A stretch of DNA of 57,989 bases from Saprospiraceae bacterium (GTDB lineage: Bacteria; Bacteroidota; Bacteroidia; Chitinophagales; Saprospiraceae): contig JADKAE010000025.1 of the NCBI GenBank assembly GCA_016715405.1, forward strand, positions 1 through 57,989. The letters are read 5' to 3'. Below, piece after piece: positions 1-8,188 of this stretch. The translations under genes and the position numbers were made by a program. The notes below the pieces were generated by a model. That model was not told where the DNA came from and made no database searches. It saw only the letters and a list, made by a program, of their open reading frames with translations. Positions within the stretch are counted from its first letter, which is position 1. Each line of letters starts with the position of its first letter.

Positions 1-439
1 CAGATATACTTGAGCCAGATAGTCCGTCAAATTGCTTACCTATTGAAACTGAGGCCCCAAAAATATTCTCTTCATTACTATACTTTTCCAAGTCAATTGA
101 ATATCCAATCAGAAAAGAGTTTTCGGTTTCATTCTCGATTATTTCTTGAGAGACCCAACTTTGAATTATAGGGGGCTTTATTGCATATATGGTATTCTCT
201 TGTACTCTTTTTTGAGAATAATTTTTTAACAGAACCATACTGGCTTGGTTATCTTCAAACAATGAGCCACTAACTTCAATAAAAGATGTATATTCTCCAA
301 AATCGAGAAAGTCGAACAATACACTCTTATCTTCTATATTGTACTCTTCAATGTATACAAGTATATCATACGGGTATTTACCTTTATAATAATTGTAGTT
401 CATAAATATACGCAAATTAACTTTACCCTCATATGCCAT
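1..439 (-). CDS. Hypothetical protein, 3' end cut by window edge
   Basis: An open frame starts at an ATG at 439 and runs without a stop to base 1, giving about 146 residues and continuing beyond the window. The protein begins MAYEGKVNLRIFMNYNYY and is rich in Tyr, Asn, Glu and Ile, with alternating hydrophobic residues that suggest beta strands. There is no signal peptide or membrane segment. The DNA is clearly more AT-rich than the housekeeping genes further right, which may mean recent acquisition. I do not recognise the family. The long codon run without a stop on this strand is the main evidence that it is real. Confidence 0.6.
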   Translation of the reverse strand, partial: MAYEGKVNLRIFMNYNYYKGKYPYDILVYIEEYNIEDKSVLFDFLDFGEYTSFIEVSGSLFEDNQASMVLLKNYSQKRVQENTIYAIKPPIIQSWVSQEIIENETENSFLIGYSIDLEKYSNEENIFGASVSIGKQFDGLSGSSIS

Positions 440-1032
440 TTTTAGAATACTCTGCTGCGGACTTTCCCTCTGCTAAAACGATTGGTTGATTTTAGCGTTT
501 ATACCATCGTAAATAGTACTTATTCTCATTACATGTAAATCCGTTCTCCCCCTAACCAAATCCTGCCCTCAAAAAATCAACCATCTCCCCACCCCAACAA
601 TTCAACTCCATACCCCCGTAAAAATACTGTTTTTCTCTCAAAAAGTATACGCCCCCGCAACAATTTTGTTACAAAAAAAAACAAAAAACGACCGGCATTA
701 ACACTTGTCGAAAGGGTAAAATCGTATAGAAGCCCTATGCAGCTTGTGGAATAAGTCGCGGCGGCGGTACTTGCGCAGGTACCCTGTACCGGCGAGCCTT
801 GGATGTGCATAATATTCTTGTACCCTATGAATTTTCTTTTGTCATGCCCGCCAGGGCATCTGCATACGAAACGCTTGAACGGGCAAATGCCGGCATGATG
901 TGGTAGATTCCCTGCGGGAATGACAAAAGATAAAGAACGGAAAACGGCTATGCATACAAGATGCTCGTCGGTAGCGAGTATAACAACGAAGCCCCCCCCC
1001 TGAGCTGACCAGGATTGGGTGAGACCTCTATG
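440..1032. other. Long intergenic stretch without a convincing gene
   Basis: About 590 bases separate two minus-strand genes. A short minus-strand frame at 577-810 is low-complexity and starts with no recognisable protein features, so I do not call it. The stretch holds an A-rich tract near 672-690, an inverted repeat at 836-929 and a C-run near 993-1003. No tRNA or riboswitch-like structure was recognised. Confidence 0.55.
836..929. repeat. MITE-like inverted repeat, GTCAT-CCCGC family
   Basis: The left arm at 836-856 (CTTTTGTCATGCCCGC then CAGGG) pairs with the right arm at 910-929 (CCCTGCGGGAATGACAAAAG) with one mismatch and one single-base bulge. The spacer is about 53 bases. Similar GTCATTCCCGC inverted repeats are common intergenic elements in many bacterial genomes. 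No protein is encoded inside. Confidence 0.7.
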
Positions 1033-1839
1033 TTAATATTTAGACTTAGAAATATACCTTTCGTATCGTATTTTCATTTCTTGTTCAATGCCCGTACTAT
1101 CCCCAAATCCTTTTATGCCGTTTAACAAGGCCTGATCGGCTGGTCTTAATTTGCCGTCGCATACGATGTTGGATAACCGGTCTTTATAGCGCAATTCGCC
1201 ATGTTGATACATATGGATCAAAATAACTACGGTAGGAAATGACTGGATTTCGCCATTTACATAATAATACCCCATCTTCTGTTCGCACGGGAATCCATGA
1301 TTGCTAACCAATGCGGTGAATCCCTTTGATATACTGGTAGCTCCATCAATTAATTCTTGTAACCCCATTTTTATCTCGCCAACTCTCCACAAGTGGTATT
1401 TTACGTTAAAAAGAGAATCCTGTATCCTCAAAGCCAACAATTTTTCCCGAAGCGCTAGGTCAAAATTTTCAGCAAACGACCGCCGGTACTGCACAAAATG
1501 CTGTTCAAATTGCGGATACCAGCGAAAACCATTAAGCTGATGGAAGTATGGGATCGGAATACCGCCTTTGGCCAGTTGAATAGCCAGAGATTCCGCCCAC
1601 ACGGTATCCCTGGTTTTGACGGCTGTTTTCAGAGCAAGATCCAAGTCCGTACCTAGTGGAAATATGGTTTTTGAAAAGGCCGTTTTGAAATGTTTGTTTG
1701 CCGCTGCATAATCTTCTTCCGCATAATCCAGGATTGCCGTGCCCGCCCAGTAGAAATACTTTTGGTAGGGGCAGTCCTGGGCGAGTAGACCGGCAAGGAA
1801 CAAGGTCTGGAGGAATATGGTTATAGTCGTTTTTTTCAT
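1033..1839 (-). CDS. Secreted hypothetical protein, possibly DUF6624-like
   Basis: The 268-residue product starts with a clear signal peptide, residues 1-20 (KK, a hydrophobic core, then LLAQ before DCPYQ), so it is exported. The C-terminal half, from about residue 135 (REKLLALRIQDSLFN), has a helical region, then GFPCEQKMG, then a stretch ending in a HMYQHGELRYKDRL-like motif. This order resembles DUF6624-type proteins of Bacteroidota (helix, G-x-P-x(4)-G, H-D/G-x-x-x-Q/K). The match is from memory and is moderate only. It lies 80 bp downstream of another minus-strand gene and may be co-transcribed with it. Function is unknown. Confidence 0.7.
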   Translation of the reverse strand: MKKTTITIFLQTLFLAGLLAQDCPYQKYFYWAGTAILDYAEEDYAAANKHFKTAFSKTIFPLGTDLDLALKTAVKTRDTVWAESLAIQLAKGGIPIPYFHQLNGFRWYPQFEQHFVQYRRSFAENFDLALREKLLALRIQDSLFNVKYHLWRVGEIKMGLQELIDGATSISKGFTALVSNHGFPCEQKMGYYYVNGEIQSFPTVVILIHMYQHGELRYKDRLSNIVCDGKLRPADQALLNGIKGFGDSTGIEQEMKIRYERYISKSKY

Positions 1840-1919
1840 TATTATTATGAATTATCACCCCTCTGCAAAGCATGTATCCACTTTCTCTTTGCCGCTGCAA
1901 GTCCATCTGAACCGCACAA

Positions 1920-2726
1920 TTATGGAACCCAGTCCAGGCTTTTAATCCAGGTCGTATTCTTTTTAATAACAATCAGCAAATCCTTGGCTTCTTTGTTGAC
2001 TACGTCCAGCCAACCGATCAATCCATCTAGTCCTCGATGCCAAAGGTTGAGGTGGCCGTATGCCTGATTTAGCGTTTCTTTATTTTGTGAGGCGAGGGGT
2101 ACTGGAATATTACGCCCCTTGTTTAGTTCAATAAAATCAAAAAGCCGGCTATAAGCGGTCATATTGGTAAGGGCATTGTACATCAGATTGGATTGTGTGT
2201 AGTATTTTTTTACGACCTGGTCATACTGCATGATACTATCAGACACTTTTTTATTTCTGATAAGCCTTAATTCGCCGCTACTTTTAAGTTGTTGAATAGT
2301 CCGGTCATTTGAAATAAAAACATCAAGGCCCAAACTCTCGGTCCATAACCGGTACAAGTGGTTGGAGTTTTTCATCACCTCGGGGGATTGCAATTCCGTC
2401 ATAACGTTGTCAATCCCGATGCGTCTTGTTTTTAAACTGGATAAAATCGCGTTTGATTCTAAAGTGTCCGATTTGATATCTTCTAAAATGGATTTAATAA
2501 AAATTTTTTCTCTTTGGTTTTCGGATAATTGTTCGCGCAGATTTTCTGCCATAAAACCACAGAATACGGCAAGAAAAAGCATAAAGAAGTCGAATAAATG
2601 ATTGCCTGTTTTTTGGAAGATGCTGCGAAGTTTTTTATTGTTTTGAGATGTGTCATCGGATTGCAGCTTTTCTTTTTCTGATGGATTTTCGGGAGGTTGG
2701 CTATTCAAGTTTGGATTATTTTCCAT
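1920..2726 (-). CDS. Single-pass membrane protein of unknown function
   Basis: The 268-residue protein has a charged, disordered N-terminus (residues 1-40, rich in N, P, E, K), then one strongly hydrophobic segment at about 44-61 (FFMLFLAVFCGFMAE). A soluble, mainly helical domain follows, beginning ENLREQLSENQREK. The transmembrane segment followed by AENLREQ..ENQREK..I.S..EDI..DT is a pattern I know from many unannotated Bacteroidota proteins. The soluble domain probably sits outside the cytoplasm. The gene ends 80 bp before the next minus-strand gene. No catalytic motif is visible. Confidence 0.72.
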   Translation of the reverse strand: MENNPNLNSQPPENPSEKEKLQSDDTSQNNKKLRSIFQKTGNHLFDFFMLFLAVFCGFMAENLREQLSENQREKIFIKSILEDIKSDTLESNAILSSLKTRRIGIDNVMTELQSPEVMKNSNHLYRLWTESLGLDVFISNDRTIQQLKSSGELRLIRNKKVSDSIMQYDQVVKKYYTQSNLMYNALTNMTAYSRLFDFIELNKGRNIPVPLASQNKETLNQAYGHLNLWHRGLDGLIGWLDVVNKEAKDLLIVIKKNTTWIKSLDWVP

Positions 2727-2870
2727 GATTACAGGATATTATAGCGAATGGATTGCCGGTGTTTGGCGGACTGGCGTCCGCCGGCGTTCTTTCTGCTGTT
2801 GTTACCTCGCACCGTCATTATGGTAGCGTGGATATATTGAATAAAGGGGGCGTAGAATCAAAAGCGCTTT

Positions 2871-2918
2871 ATCACCCCTCGGGGTGGTGTTTTGGTTTAA
2901 TCGCCCTTCGGGGTTGTG
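2871..2918. repeat. Two direct copies of a small hairpin
   Basis: The first copy (2871-2889, ATCACCCCTCGGGGTGGTG) and the second (2900-2918, ATCGCCCTTCGGGGTTGTG) differ at four positions. Each folds into a short stem (CACCC/GGGTG and GCCC/GGGT) with a four-base CTCG or TTCG loop. Confidence 0.6.
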
Positions 2919-3081
2919 CTTCCATTGCATAGTGTTGAGCCGTAAAAATCATGCACAACTTGTCCCGTACCATCAGTCGGGAAAACTTGACGATGTGCGG
3001 TATACTTACAATATTCAATAATTTAAGGATCTTTTGCAAATTTCCCTGGAGAGATCACAAGTCAATCCCAAACCGTTATTT

Positions 3082-3147
3082 TCAATTTACCCCTAATCTA
3101 TTACAAACATTGTCTCAATTTACCCCTAATCTATTACAAACATTGTC
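3082..3147. repeat. Perfect tandem duplication of a 33-bp unit
   Basis: Bases 3082-3114 and 3115-3147 are identical. The unit begins TCAATTTACCCCTAATC and ends ACAAACATTGTC. It is intergenic and AT-rich. Confidence 0.9.
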
Positions 3148-3213
3148 GTATTTTACGACCACTTACGCCATTTAAGGTCTATAGCGCTGGGCTTGAAAGT
3201 ATTGTTATGCCAA

Positions 3214-3717
3214 TTATTGATACATATACGGCTCATTACTATACGCCATTTTCCTCACATTTTCCAATACCCTTTTCATATAAATCCGCCAAAAGGTTTT
3301 TGTGAACAGCCAATTTAAAGGGTAAAGCAAGATTATATCGGCGTATAAGGTATAGGTGTATGTGATTAAAATAGTATTTTCTTTTAATTCGGTCGTCCTC
3401 CATTCTCCAACAAATTTTGAAAACCCCAACATCCAGGATTTAAAATCGCTTACCTCGATTTTCCAATATTGATTTTCTATTCTTACGATTACTTTGTCCA
3501 CGGAAGATTCACCACCTTTAAAGGTAGTCGATTTGGCGACAAATACTTTTTTGCTTCCGCCCGGCTTGCCCCACGACTCATCGTCCGTACAATGCGTCAC
3601 CTTTGGCATTACACCAAAACCGGTGTGCACTTTAGCCACATCACAGAGCATAGGGGTTTTAAAGGCTCGTTCCAGGGAGCAATGATATATTGTTTGAACG
3701 GTAACACTTGTTGTCAT
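3214..3717 (-). CDS. SRPBCC (START-like) family protein
   Basis: The product is 167 residues, a usual length for a single SRPBCC/polyketide-cyclase-like fold that forms a hydrophobic ligand cavity. The pattern fits: an opening strand and helix (TIYHCSLERAFKTPMLCDVAKVH), a central strand series (KKVFVAKSTTFKGGESSVDKVIVRI, then ENQYWKIEVSDF), and a long C-terminal helix (FWRIYMKRVLENVRKMAY). Bacteroidota carry many such proteins without known ligand. It is monocistronic here; the plus-strand neighbour at 3907 is divergent. The ligand cannot be predicted. Confidence 0.75.
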   Translation of the reverse strand: MTTSVTVQTIYHCSLERAFKTPMLCDVAKVHTGFGVMPKVTHCTDDESWGKPGGSKKVFVAKSTTFKGGESSVDKVIVRIENQYWKIEVSDFKSWMLGFSKFVGEWRTTELKENTILITYTYTLYADIILLYPLNWLFTKTFWRIYMKRVLENVRKMAYSNEPYMYQ

Positions 3718-3802
3718 AGGGGTATGGATTTGTAAGGTGGCTGTTCAGCACGTAAAATAATAATTCTTTTGCTTCGTGCTAGATACTGAGACTCTGATCG
3801 CC

Positions 3803-3836
3803 CCCTCTCCCCCTCTCCCCCTCCCCCTCGCGGTCG
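3803..3836. repeat. Homopyrimidine low-complexity tract
   Basis: A run of CCCCCTCTC-type units lies between the divergent SRPBCC gene and the 2OG oxygenase gene. It belongs to the same class as tracts at 4924-4980, 8161-8176, 9853-9930, 13880-13945 and 40128-40160. Confidence 0.6.
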
Positions 3837-3906
3837 ACAAAGAATGCAGGAGCGGTTGCAAATTGCACGCAGGCGCACTATCTTTAGGCCCTGTTAAAAG
3901 AAAATC

Positions 3907-4729
3907 ATGAGTACAAAAACCATCGCACCGGCGCTCAATGCAGCGCTCATCAACGAAGACAGCATAACCCGCTATCGCGAAGAATTTGCCACCGGGCGCC
4001 CATACAAACACCTGGTCATCGACAATTTCCTGGAAGAAGGGCTGGCCGAGTCATTGTTTGCCAACTTCCCCAAAGTGAGCGAATTGCGCAAGCACTACAA
4101 AGGCATCAACGAAAACAAATCGGAAGGGTCGAGTTTTGACCACTACCACACCGACTTCGCCCGCGTACTCGATGCCATCAAAAGTCCGGCGTTCATACAA
4201 TGGCTGGAGCAGGTCACCCAAATCGACGACCTCTCGCTGCCCGACGACCACCGCGGCGCCGGCGTTCATCAGGGCCGCAACGGCAGCTTCCTCGATATCC
4301 ACGTCGACTTCAGCGTACACCCCATCCTCAATCTGCACCGCCGCCTCAACCTGCTGATCTACCTCAACAAAAACTGGAAACCCGAATACGGCGGACTGTT
4401 GGAGTTGTGGAACGAAGACGTGAGCGTACTCGAAAAAGCCGTCTTGCCCGGTTTTAACCGCGCCGTCATCTTCGAAACCACCGAAACCTCCTACCACGGC
4501 TACGACGTAATCACAATCCCCCGAAAACGAATCGCGCAAATCCATTTACTCCTATTACTATTCGCCCGTAGCCTCTACCGTCAAATACCACGACACCATC
4601 TTCAAACCCCGTCCCACCGATTCGCTGGCCAAAAAGACGCAGACCACCATGAAGGAGGCGCTCAAAAACGGCATCAAGCAAATCATGAAAAGCCTGGGAT
4701 TGAAATCCGTCTTCGAAAAGCTCGAATAG
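3907..4729 (+). CDS. 2OG-Fe(II) oxygenase, frameshifted in a C-run
   Basis: Prolyl-4-hydroxylase-like 2-oxoglutarate/Fe(II) dioxygenase of about 273 residues once one frameshift is corrected. The double-stranded beta-helix is marked by the HxD pair H132/D134 (in DIHVDF) and the distal H197 (in TSYHGYD), which bind iron. Translation from the ATG at 3907 stays in frame to about residue 205. The family's 2OG-binding segment (PENESRKSIYSYYYSP) then continues one frame over, to a TAG at 4727-4729. The shift falls in a run of five C at 4518-4522; four C would restore the frame. A sequencing indel is the likeliest cause. Uncorrected, translation would run on into the tRNA. The substrate is unknown. 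Members often act on peptide prolines or on surface glycans. Confidence 0.85.
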
Positions 4730-4806
4730 AAATTTTTTTTCGATTGAACTTTTTTGATCTATTTTTTTGTTGTAATTTTGCCACGCTCTTTGAAAAAGGA
4801 GTGGAT

Positions 4807-4877
4807 AGACCCATAGTGTAACGGTAGCACACCAGATTTTGGTTCTGTTCGTCAAGGTTCGAATCCTTGTGGGTCTA
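4807..4877 (+). tRNA. tRNA-Gln (anticodon UUG)
   Basis: A cloverleaf can be drawn. The acceptor stem AGACCCA pairs with TGGGTCT, followed by discriminator A at 4877. U8 and A9 are present, the D-arm is GTG/CAC, the T-arm is CAAGG/CCTTG with loop TTCGAAT. The seven-base anticodon loop TTTTGGT places TTG at positions 34-36. The top pair of the anticodon stem (27-43) is C-U, a mismatch. The CCA end is not encoded. A hairpin terminator follows. Confidence 0.93.
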
Positions 4878-4883
4878 CTGATA

Positions 4884-4912
4884 AGGGCGCTTCGTTTGAG
4901 GCGCCCTTTTTT
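4884..4912 (+). terminator. Rho-independent terminator after tRNA-Gln
   Basis: The stem AGGGCGC (4884-4890) pairs with GCGCCCT (4901-4907) around a ten-base loop, followed by a run of T up to 4912. Confidence 0.85.
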
Positions 4913-4923
4913 ATGCCGACACC

Positions 4924-4980
4924 ACAGCTCACCCCCTCTCTCCCTCACCCTCTCCCACCCTCTCTCCCTCCCCTCCTGCT
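4924..4980. repeat. Homopyrimidine tract overlapping the permease 3' end
   Basis: CCCTCTC-type units fill this stretch. On the minus strand it reads GAGGGAGGG and encodes the last residues (RRGGREGGRG) and stop codon of the APC permease. The tract therefore overlaps the gene end. Confidence 0.6.
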
Positions 4981-6246
4981 CCACCAAAAAGACGCCGCTC
5001 CGGCGGCAATATTGACAAGTCCCAGCAGGCTCTCGCGGGGTTTGTCCCAGAGTAGGTAACCCAGCACCCAAATGCTGAAAGCCAGAAAAATATATTGCAG
5101 CCAGGGGTAGGCCGGACTTCGATAACCTTCATAGGAGGCGCCGCGTTGCCGCAAAACGAGCAGCCCCGCTACGGTGAGGGTAGTAAATAGTTGAAGCACA
5201 AACCCGCTATACAGCAGCACCTGTTCGAAGGAGCTGGTAACCACCATAAATACGCTGATAGCGGTTTGGAGCCAGATGGCGCGCACAGGCACGCCCCAGC
5301 TATTGTCTCGGGCAAAATACCGCCAGAAGGTATGGTCGTCGGCCATGGCGCGCACTACGCGCGGACCTACCCACACCATCGCGCTGATACCCGCCAGGAG
5401 TAGCGCCGCAATGAGGATACTCACCACTTGCGCGCCGTCGTGACCCAGCATAAAGGAAGCCACCACCTGGCCCACCTCTACCTTGTCGAGCAGCGATTCG
5501 CGGGGCGCCTGCCGCAGGAAGGATAGTTGCAGCAACACGTATAATACCCCCACGAGCAGGGTGCCGCCGATCAGCGCGCGGGGCAGGTTGCGGGCCGGGT
5601 GCCTGATTTCGTCTACTATATAGGCCGCAGCATTCCAGCCCGAAAACGAATACATGACGTAAATCAAGGCCACGGCATAGGCGGGCTGCCCGATTTCGTG
5701 CCGCCATCCCGAACTCCAGTCGAGGGCGTTGGTCTCCTGGGCGATCGAAAATCCGCCGAAAATGAGCAATACGATGAGCAACAGTTTGACGAAAGTGAGG
5801 GCATTTTGAAACATACTGCTGTGGCGCAGACTAAACGAGTGCACCGCCGAAATAGCCGCGATAGCCAACAAGGCAATGAGCTCGCCGTGCAGCGAAAAGA
5901 TATCGGACAAATAAGCGCCCATGGCCATGGCCGAAAGCGCTATGGAAGCAGAAAAACCCACCGTCAGCGATACCCAACCCGACAGGTAACCCAACATGGG
6001 GTGAAAAATGCGGGAGAGAAAATGGTAGTCGCCCCCCGATTTGGGCAGGCGTACACCCAATTCGGCATAGGAAAAAGCGCCAAAAAGGGAGATTACGCCG
6101 CCTATTACCCACAGCGACAGAATGGTCCAGGTGTTTCCGAGGTATTTCAACTGCATGCCGAGGCCCGTAAATACGCCGGCGCCGATCATGTTGGCCACCA
6201 CGATTGCCGCCGCACTCACCCAGCCTATTTTTCTGTTTATCTGCAT
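4945..6246 (-). CDS. APC-family amino acid permease
   Basis: The 433-residue inner-membrane protein has about twelve hydrophobic segments and the APC-superfamily signature in TM1 (ANMIGAGVFTGLG) and in the TM2-TM3 region (YAELGVRLPKSGGDYHFL). It should carry amino acids or related amines by proton symport or exchange; the substrate cannot be told from sequence. The start MQINRKIGWVSAAA fits the usual short cytoplasmic N-terminus. The last ten or so residues (RRGGREGGRG) come from a GAGGG low-complexity tract rather than from the family's normal C-terminus, so the true end may have been altered by that repeat. It is convergent with the tRNA-Gln gene. Confidence 0.9.
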   Translation of the reverse strand: MQINRKIGWVSAAAIVVANMIGAGVFTGLGMQLKYLGNTWTILSLWVIGGVISLFGAFSYAELGVRLPKSGGDYHFLSRIFHPMLGYLSGWVSLTVGFSASIALSAMAMGAYLSDIFSLHGELIALLAIAAISAVHSFSLRHSSMFQNALTFVKLLLIVLLIFGGFSIAQETNALDWSSGWRHEIGQPAYAVALIYVMYSFSGWNAAAYIVDEIRHPARNLPRALIGGTLLVGVLYVLLQLSFLRQAPRESLLDKVEVGQVVASFMLGHDGAQVVSILIAALLLAGISAMVWVGPRVVRAMADDHTFWRYFARDNSWGVPVRAIWLQTAISVFMVVTSSFEQVLLYSGFVLQLFTTLTVAGLLVLRQRGASYEGYRSPAYPWLQYIFLAFSIWVLGYLLWDKPRESLLGLVNIAAGAASFWWSRRGGREGGRG

Positions 6247-6384
6247 GCGAGGAGTAGTCTCTACGGTTTATTCCATGTTGACGAACTATAAAACTACATT
6301 TTCCCCGCAGACTGATTTATGGATGGCGGCAGATTAACGAAAGAATAACAGGTATCAGGGCTTAGCAGTCAGCTTTCAGCAGTC

Positions 6385-6456
6385 AGCACTAAGTAGCTGA
6401 GTACTGAGTGCTAATTTTATCTTTCATCAATCCGCAATCCGCAATCCGCAATCCGA
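6385..6456. repeat. Hairpin plus AATCCGC heptamer array upstream of prs
   Basis: AGCACTAAGTA (6385-6395) pairs with TACTGAGTGCT (6402-6412) with one mismatch around a six-base loop. At 6429-6456 the heptamer AATCCGC is repeated four times, the last copy with one change. Two copies of AGCAGTCAGC lie just before (6365-6387). Nothing here is coding. The cluster sits between the divergent permease and prs genes. Confidence 0.7.
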
Positions 6457-6526
6457 AATTGAAAATATTCTTACCTTTACGCAGGGAAGCGGCTTTCCTG
6501 CCTTATCGACCACTTTATTCACAATT

Positions 6527-7471
6527 ATGTCCACTCCAATGTTAGAGGTGAAACTCTTTTCAGGTATCGCATCGCGTTATCTGGCTGAAAAAATTGCCGA
6601 CCATTACGGTCAAAATCTGGGCAACATCGATGTAAACCGCTTTAGCGATGGCGAAATGCAGCCGGTGATCAATGAATCGGTGAGGGGCGGGTATATCTTT
6701 TTTATACAATCTACTTTCTCTCCTACTGACAACCTGATGGAATTGTTGCTGATGATGGACGCCGCCAAGCGCGCTTCGGCGGGGTATATCACGGCCGTAA
6801 TCCCTTATTTCGGGTATGCCCGGCAAGACCGCAAAGACAAACCCCGGGTGCCCATCTCTGCCAAACTCATCGCCAACCTGCTACAGGCCGCCGGCGCCAA
6901 CCGGATTATGACCATGGACCTGCACGCCGACCAAATACAGGGATTTTTCGACATCCCCGTAGACCACCTCAAAAGCGAAGCGATTTACATCCCTTACCTG
7001 GAAACCCAGGATCTGTCAAACGTCATCTTTGCCTCACCCGATGTGGGTGGTGTAAAACGCGCGCGCACCTATGCCAAATACTTCAGCAAAGACCTGGTAA
7101 TCTGCGACAAATACCGCAAACGAGCCAATGAAGTGTCTTCGATGACCGTGATAGGCGACGTAAAAGGCGGCGACGTGATTCTGGTAGACGACCTGGTAGA
7201 TACCGCCGGTACGCTGTGCCGCGCCGCACAGATCATTATGGATAAAGGCGCCAATAGCGTGCGCGCCCTCTGTACACACCCTGTGTTATCAGGTAAAGCA
7301 TACGAAAACATCGATTCCTCCATGCTGCACGAACTCATCGTGAGCGATACCATACCCATGCGCCAGCAATCGCCCAAGATCAGAGTACTCTCTACTTCCA
7401 AACTTTTTGCCCGCGCTATCAGAAATATGCACGAACACCGTTCGATTTCTGCCTTGTTTGTAGAAGGATAA
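6527..7471 (+). CDS. prs: Ribose-phosphate pyrophosphokinase
   Basis: Makes phosphoribosyl pyrophosphate (PRPP) from ribose 5-phosphate and ATP in the cytoplasm, feeding purine, pyrimidine, histidine, tryptophan and NAD synthesis. The 314 residues match the usual class I length. The N-terminal FSDGEMQPVINESVRG, the metal-binding DLHADQIQGFF near residue 129 and the PRPP-binding loop VDDLVDTAGT near residue 221 are intact. The start ATG at 6527 is followed by a second Met (MSTPMLEVKLF). No Shine-Dalgarno is visible, as usual in Bacteroidota. The gene is 60 bp upstream of rplY, which appears to have its own promoter element overlapping the prs 3' end. Confidence 0.98.
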   Translation: MSTPMLEVKLFSGIASRYLAEKIADHYGQNLGNIDVNRFSDGEMQPVINESVRGGYIFFIQSTFSPTDNLMELLLMMDAAKRASAGYITAVIPYFGYARQDRKDKPRVPISAKLIANLLQAAGANRIMTMDLHADQIQGFFDIPVDHLKSEAIYIPYLETQDLSNVIFASPDVGGVKRARTYAKYFSKDLVICDKYRKRANEVSSMTVIGDVKGGDVILVDDLVDTAGTLCRAAQIIMDKGANSVRALCTHPVLSGKAYENIDSSMLHELIVSDTIPMRQQSPKIRVLSTSKLFARAIRNMHEHRSISALFVEG

Positions 7472-7484
7472 TTAAAAATAATCC

Positions 7485-7492
7485 TATCTTTG
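7485..7492 (+). promoter_or_regulatory. Candidate -7 promoter element for rplY
   Basis: TATCTTTG matches the Bacteroidota -7 consensus TAnnTTTG exactly. A TTTG at 7457-7460 could be the -33 element, though its 24-bp spacing is longer than usual. The element lies between prs and rplY, 40 bp before the rplY ATG. Confidence 0.5.
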
Positions 7493-7531
7493 CGGGCATT
7501 TTTTAAAAAAGTAAATAAAAATCACGCTAAC

Positions 7532-8116
7532 ATGGAAGTAGTTGCAATTAAGGGACAGGGCCGCAACGGCCTGGGTAAAAAAGCCACGAAGGCTGTCCGC
7601 AACGATGGCCGTATCCCCTGCGTAATATACGGAGGCGGAGACGCGATTCATTTCACCACCACGGGTAGTGAAGTAAAAAACCTGGTTTATTCGGGCGATT
7701 TCCAACTTGCTGAAATCGACGTGGATGGTAAAACGCACAAGTGCATCCTGAAGGATATGCAGTTTCACCCGGTTAATGACAAGATCCTGCACATCGATTT
7801 TCTGCGCCTTGTTGACGGTCACCCCATTAGAGTAGAGGTGCCTTTGCGCTTTAAAGGTGTATCTGCAGGCGTAAAAGCCGGCGGTAAACTGTTGCAGACC
7901 GTTCGCAAAGTCAAAATCAAAACGACTCCCGAGCATCTTGTTGATGAACTGAGCGTCGACATCACCCACCTCGAAATGGGCCAGTCGATCCGTATCCGCG
8001 ATATCAAGCCGGCTACCGGCATCGAAATCATCAACTCTCCGGGTATTCCTATCGCTACTATCGAAATTCCGCGCGCACTCCGCAGCGCGGCTACGACTGC
8101 CGAGAAGAAGAAATAA
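7532..8116 (+). CDS. rplY: 50S ribosomal protein L25/general stress protein Ctc
   Basis: Binds 5S rRNA on the large ribosomal subunit. With the ATG at 7532 the product is 194 residues, the long Ctc/TL5 form. The N-terminal L25 domain contains GQGRNGLGKKATKAVRNDGRIPCVIYGG, and the second beta-rich TL5 domain spans roughly residues 90-185 (VDGHPIRVEVPLRFKG, ELSVDITHLEMGQSIRIRDI). A TTG 14 codons upstream (7490) is open but overlaps the TATCTTTG promoter element, so I prefer the ATG. The prs-rplY pairing is widespread in bacteria. Confidence 0.95.
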   Translation: MEVVAIKGQGRNGLGKKATKAVRNDGRIPCVIYGGGDAIHFTTTGSEVKNLVYSGDFQLAEIDVDGKTHKCILKDMQFHPVNDKILHIDFLRLVDGHPIRVEVPLRFKGVSAGVKAGGKLLQTVRKVKIKTTPEHLVDELSVDITHLEMGQSIRIRDIKPATGIEIINSPGIPIATIEIPRALRSAATTAEKKK

Positions 8117-8188
8117 TCATACGGGTGTCTTGCAAACTGATTTCAAGCGGTTTGTAAGACACCCCCCCTCTCCCTTCTATTTTATTCC

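Larger units (their letters stand above)
2727..3213. other. Intergenic stretch with repeats, no supported gene
   Basis: About 490 bases between two minus-strand genes. It holds two TTCG/CTCG-loop hairpins (2871-2918) and a 33-bp tandem duplication (3082-3147). A plus-strand frame at 2951-3175 would encode 74 residues, but its end is simply the translated tandem repeat, so I do not call it as a gene. Confidence 0.55.

Noticed and set aside
577..810. 77-residue minus-strand frame in the first intergenic gap
   Set aside because: Low-complexity sequence with many Thr, Leu and Phe from homopolymer runs, no start context and no neighbour in an operon.
2951..3175. 74-residue plus-strand frame
   Set aside because: Its C-terminal half is just the translated 33-bp tandem duplication; no family resemblance.
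4518..4522. Programmed frameshift in the 2OG oxygenase gene
   Set aside because: The site is a plain C-run with no slippery heptamer or downstream structure, and the same kind of single-base slip occurs in many unrelated genes here.
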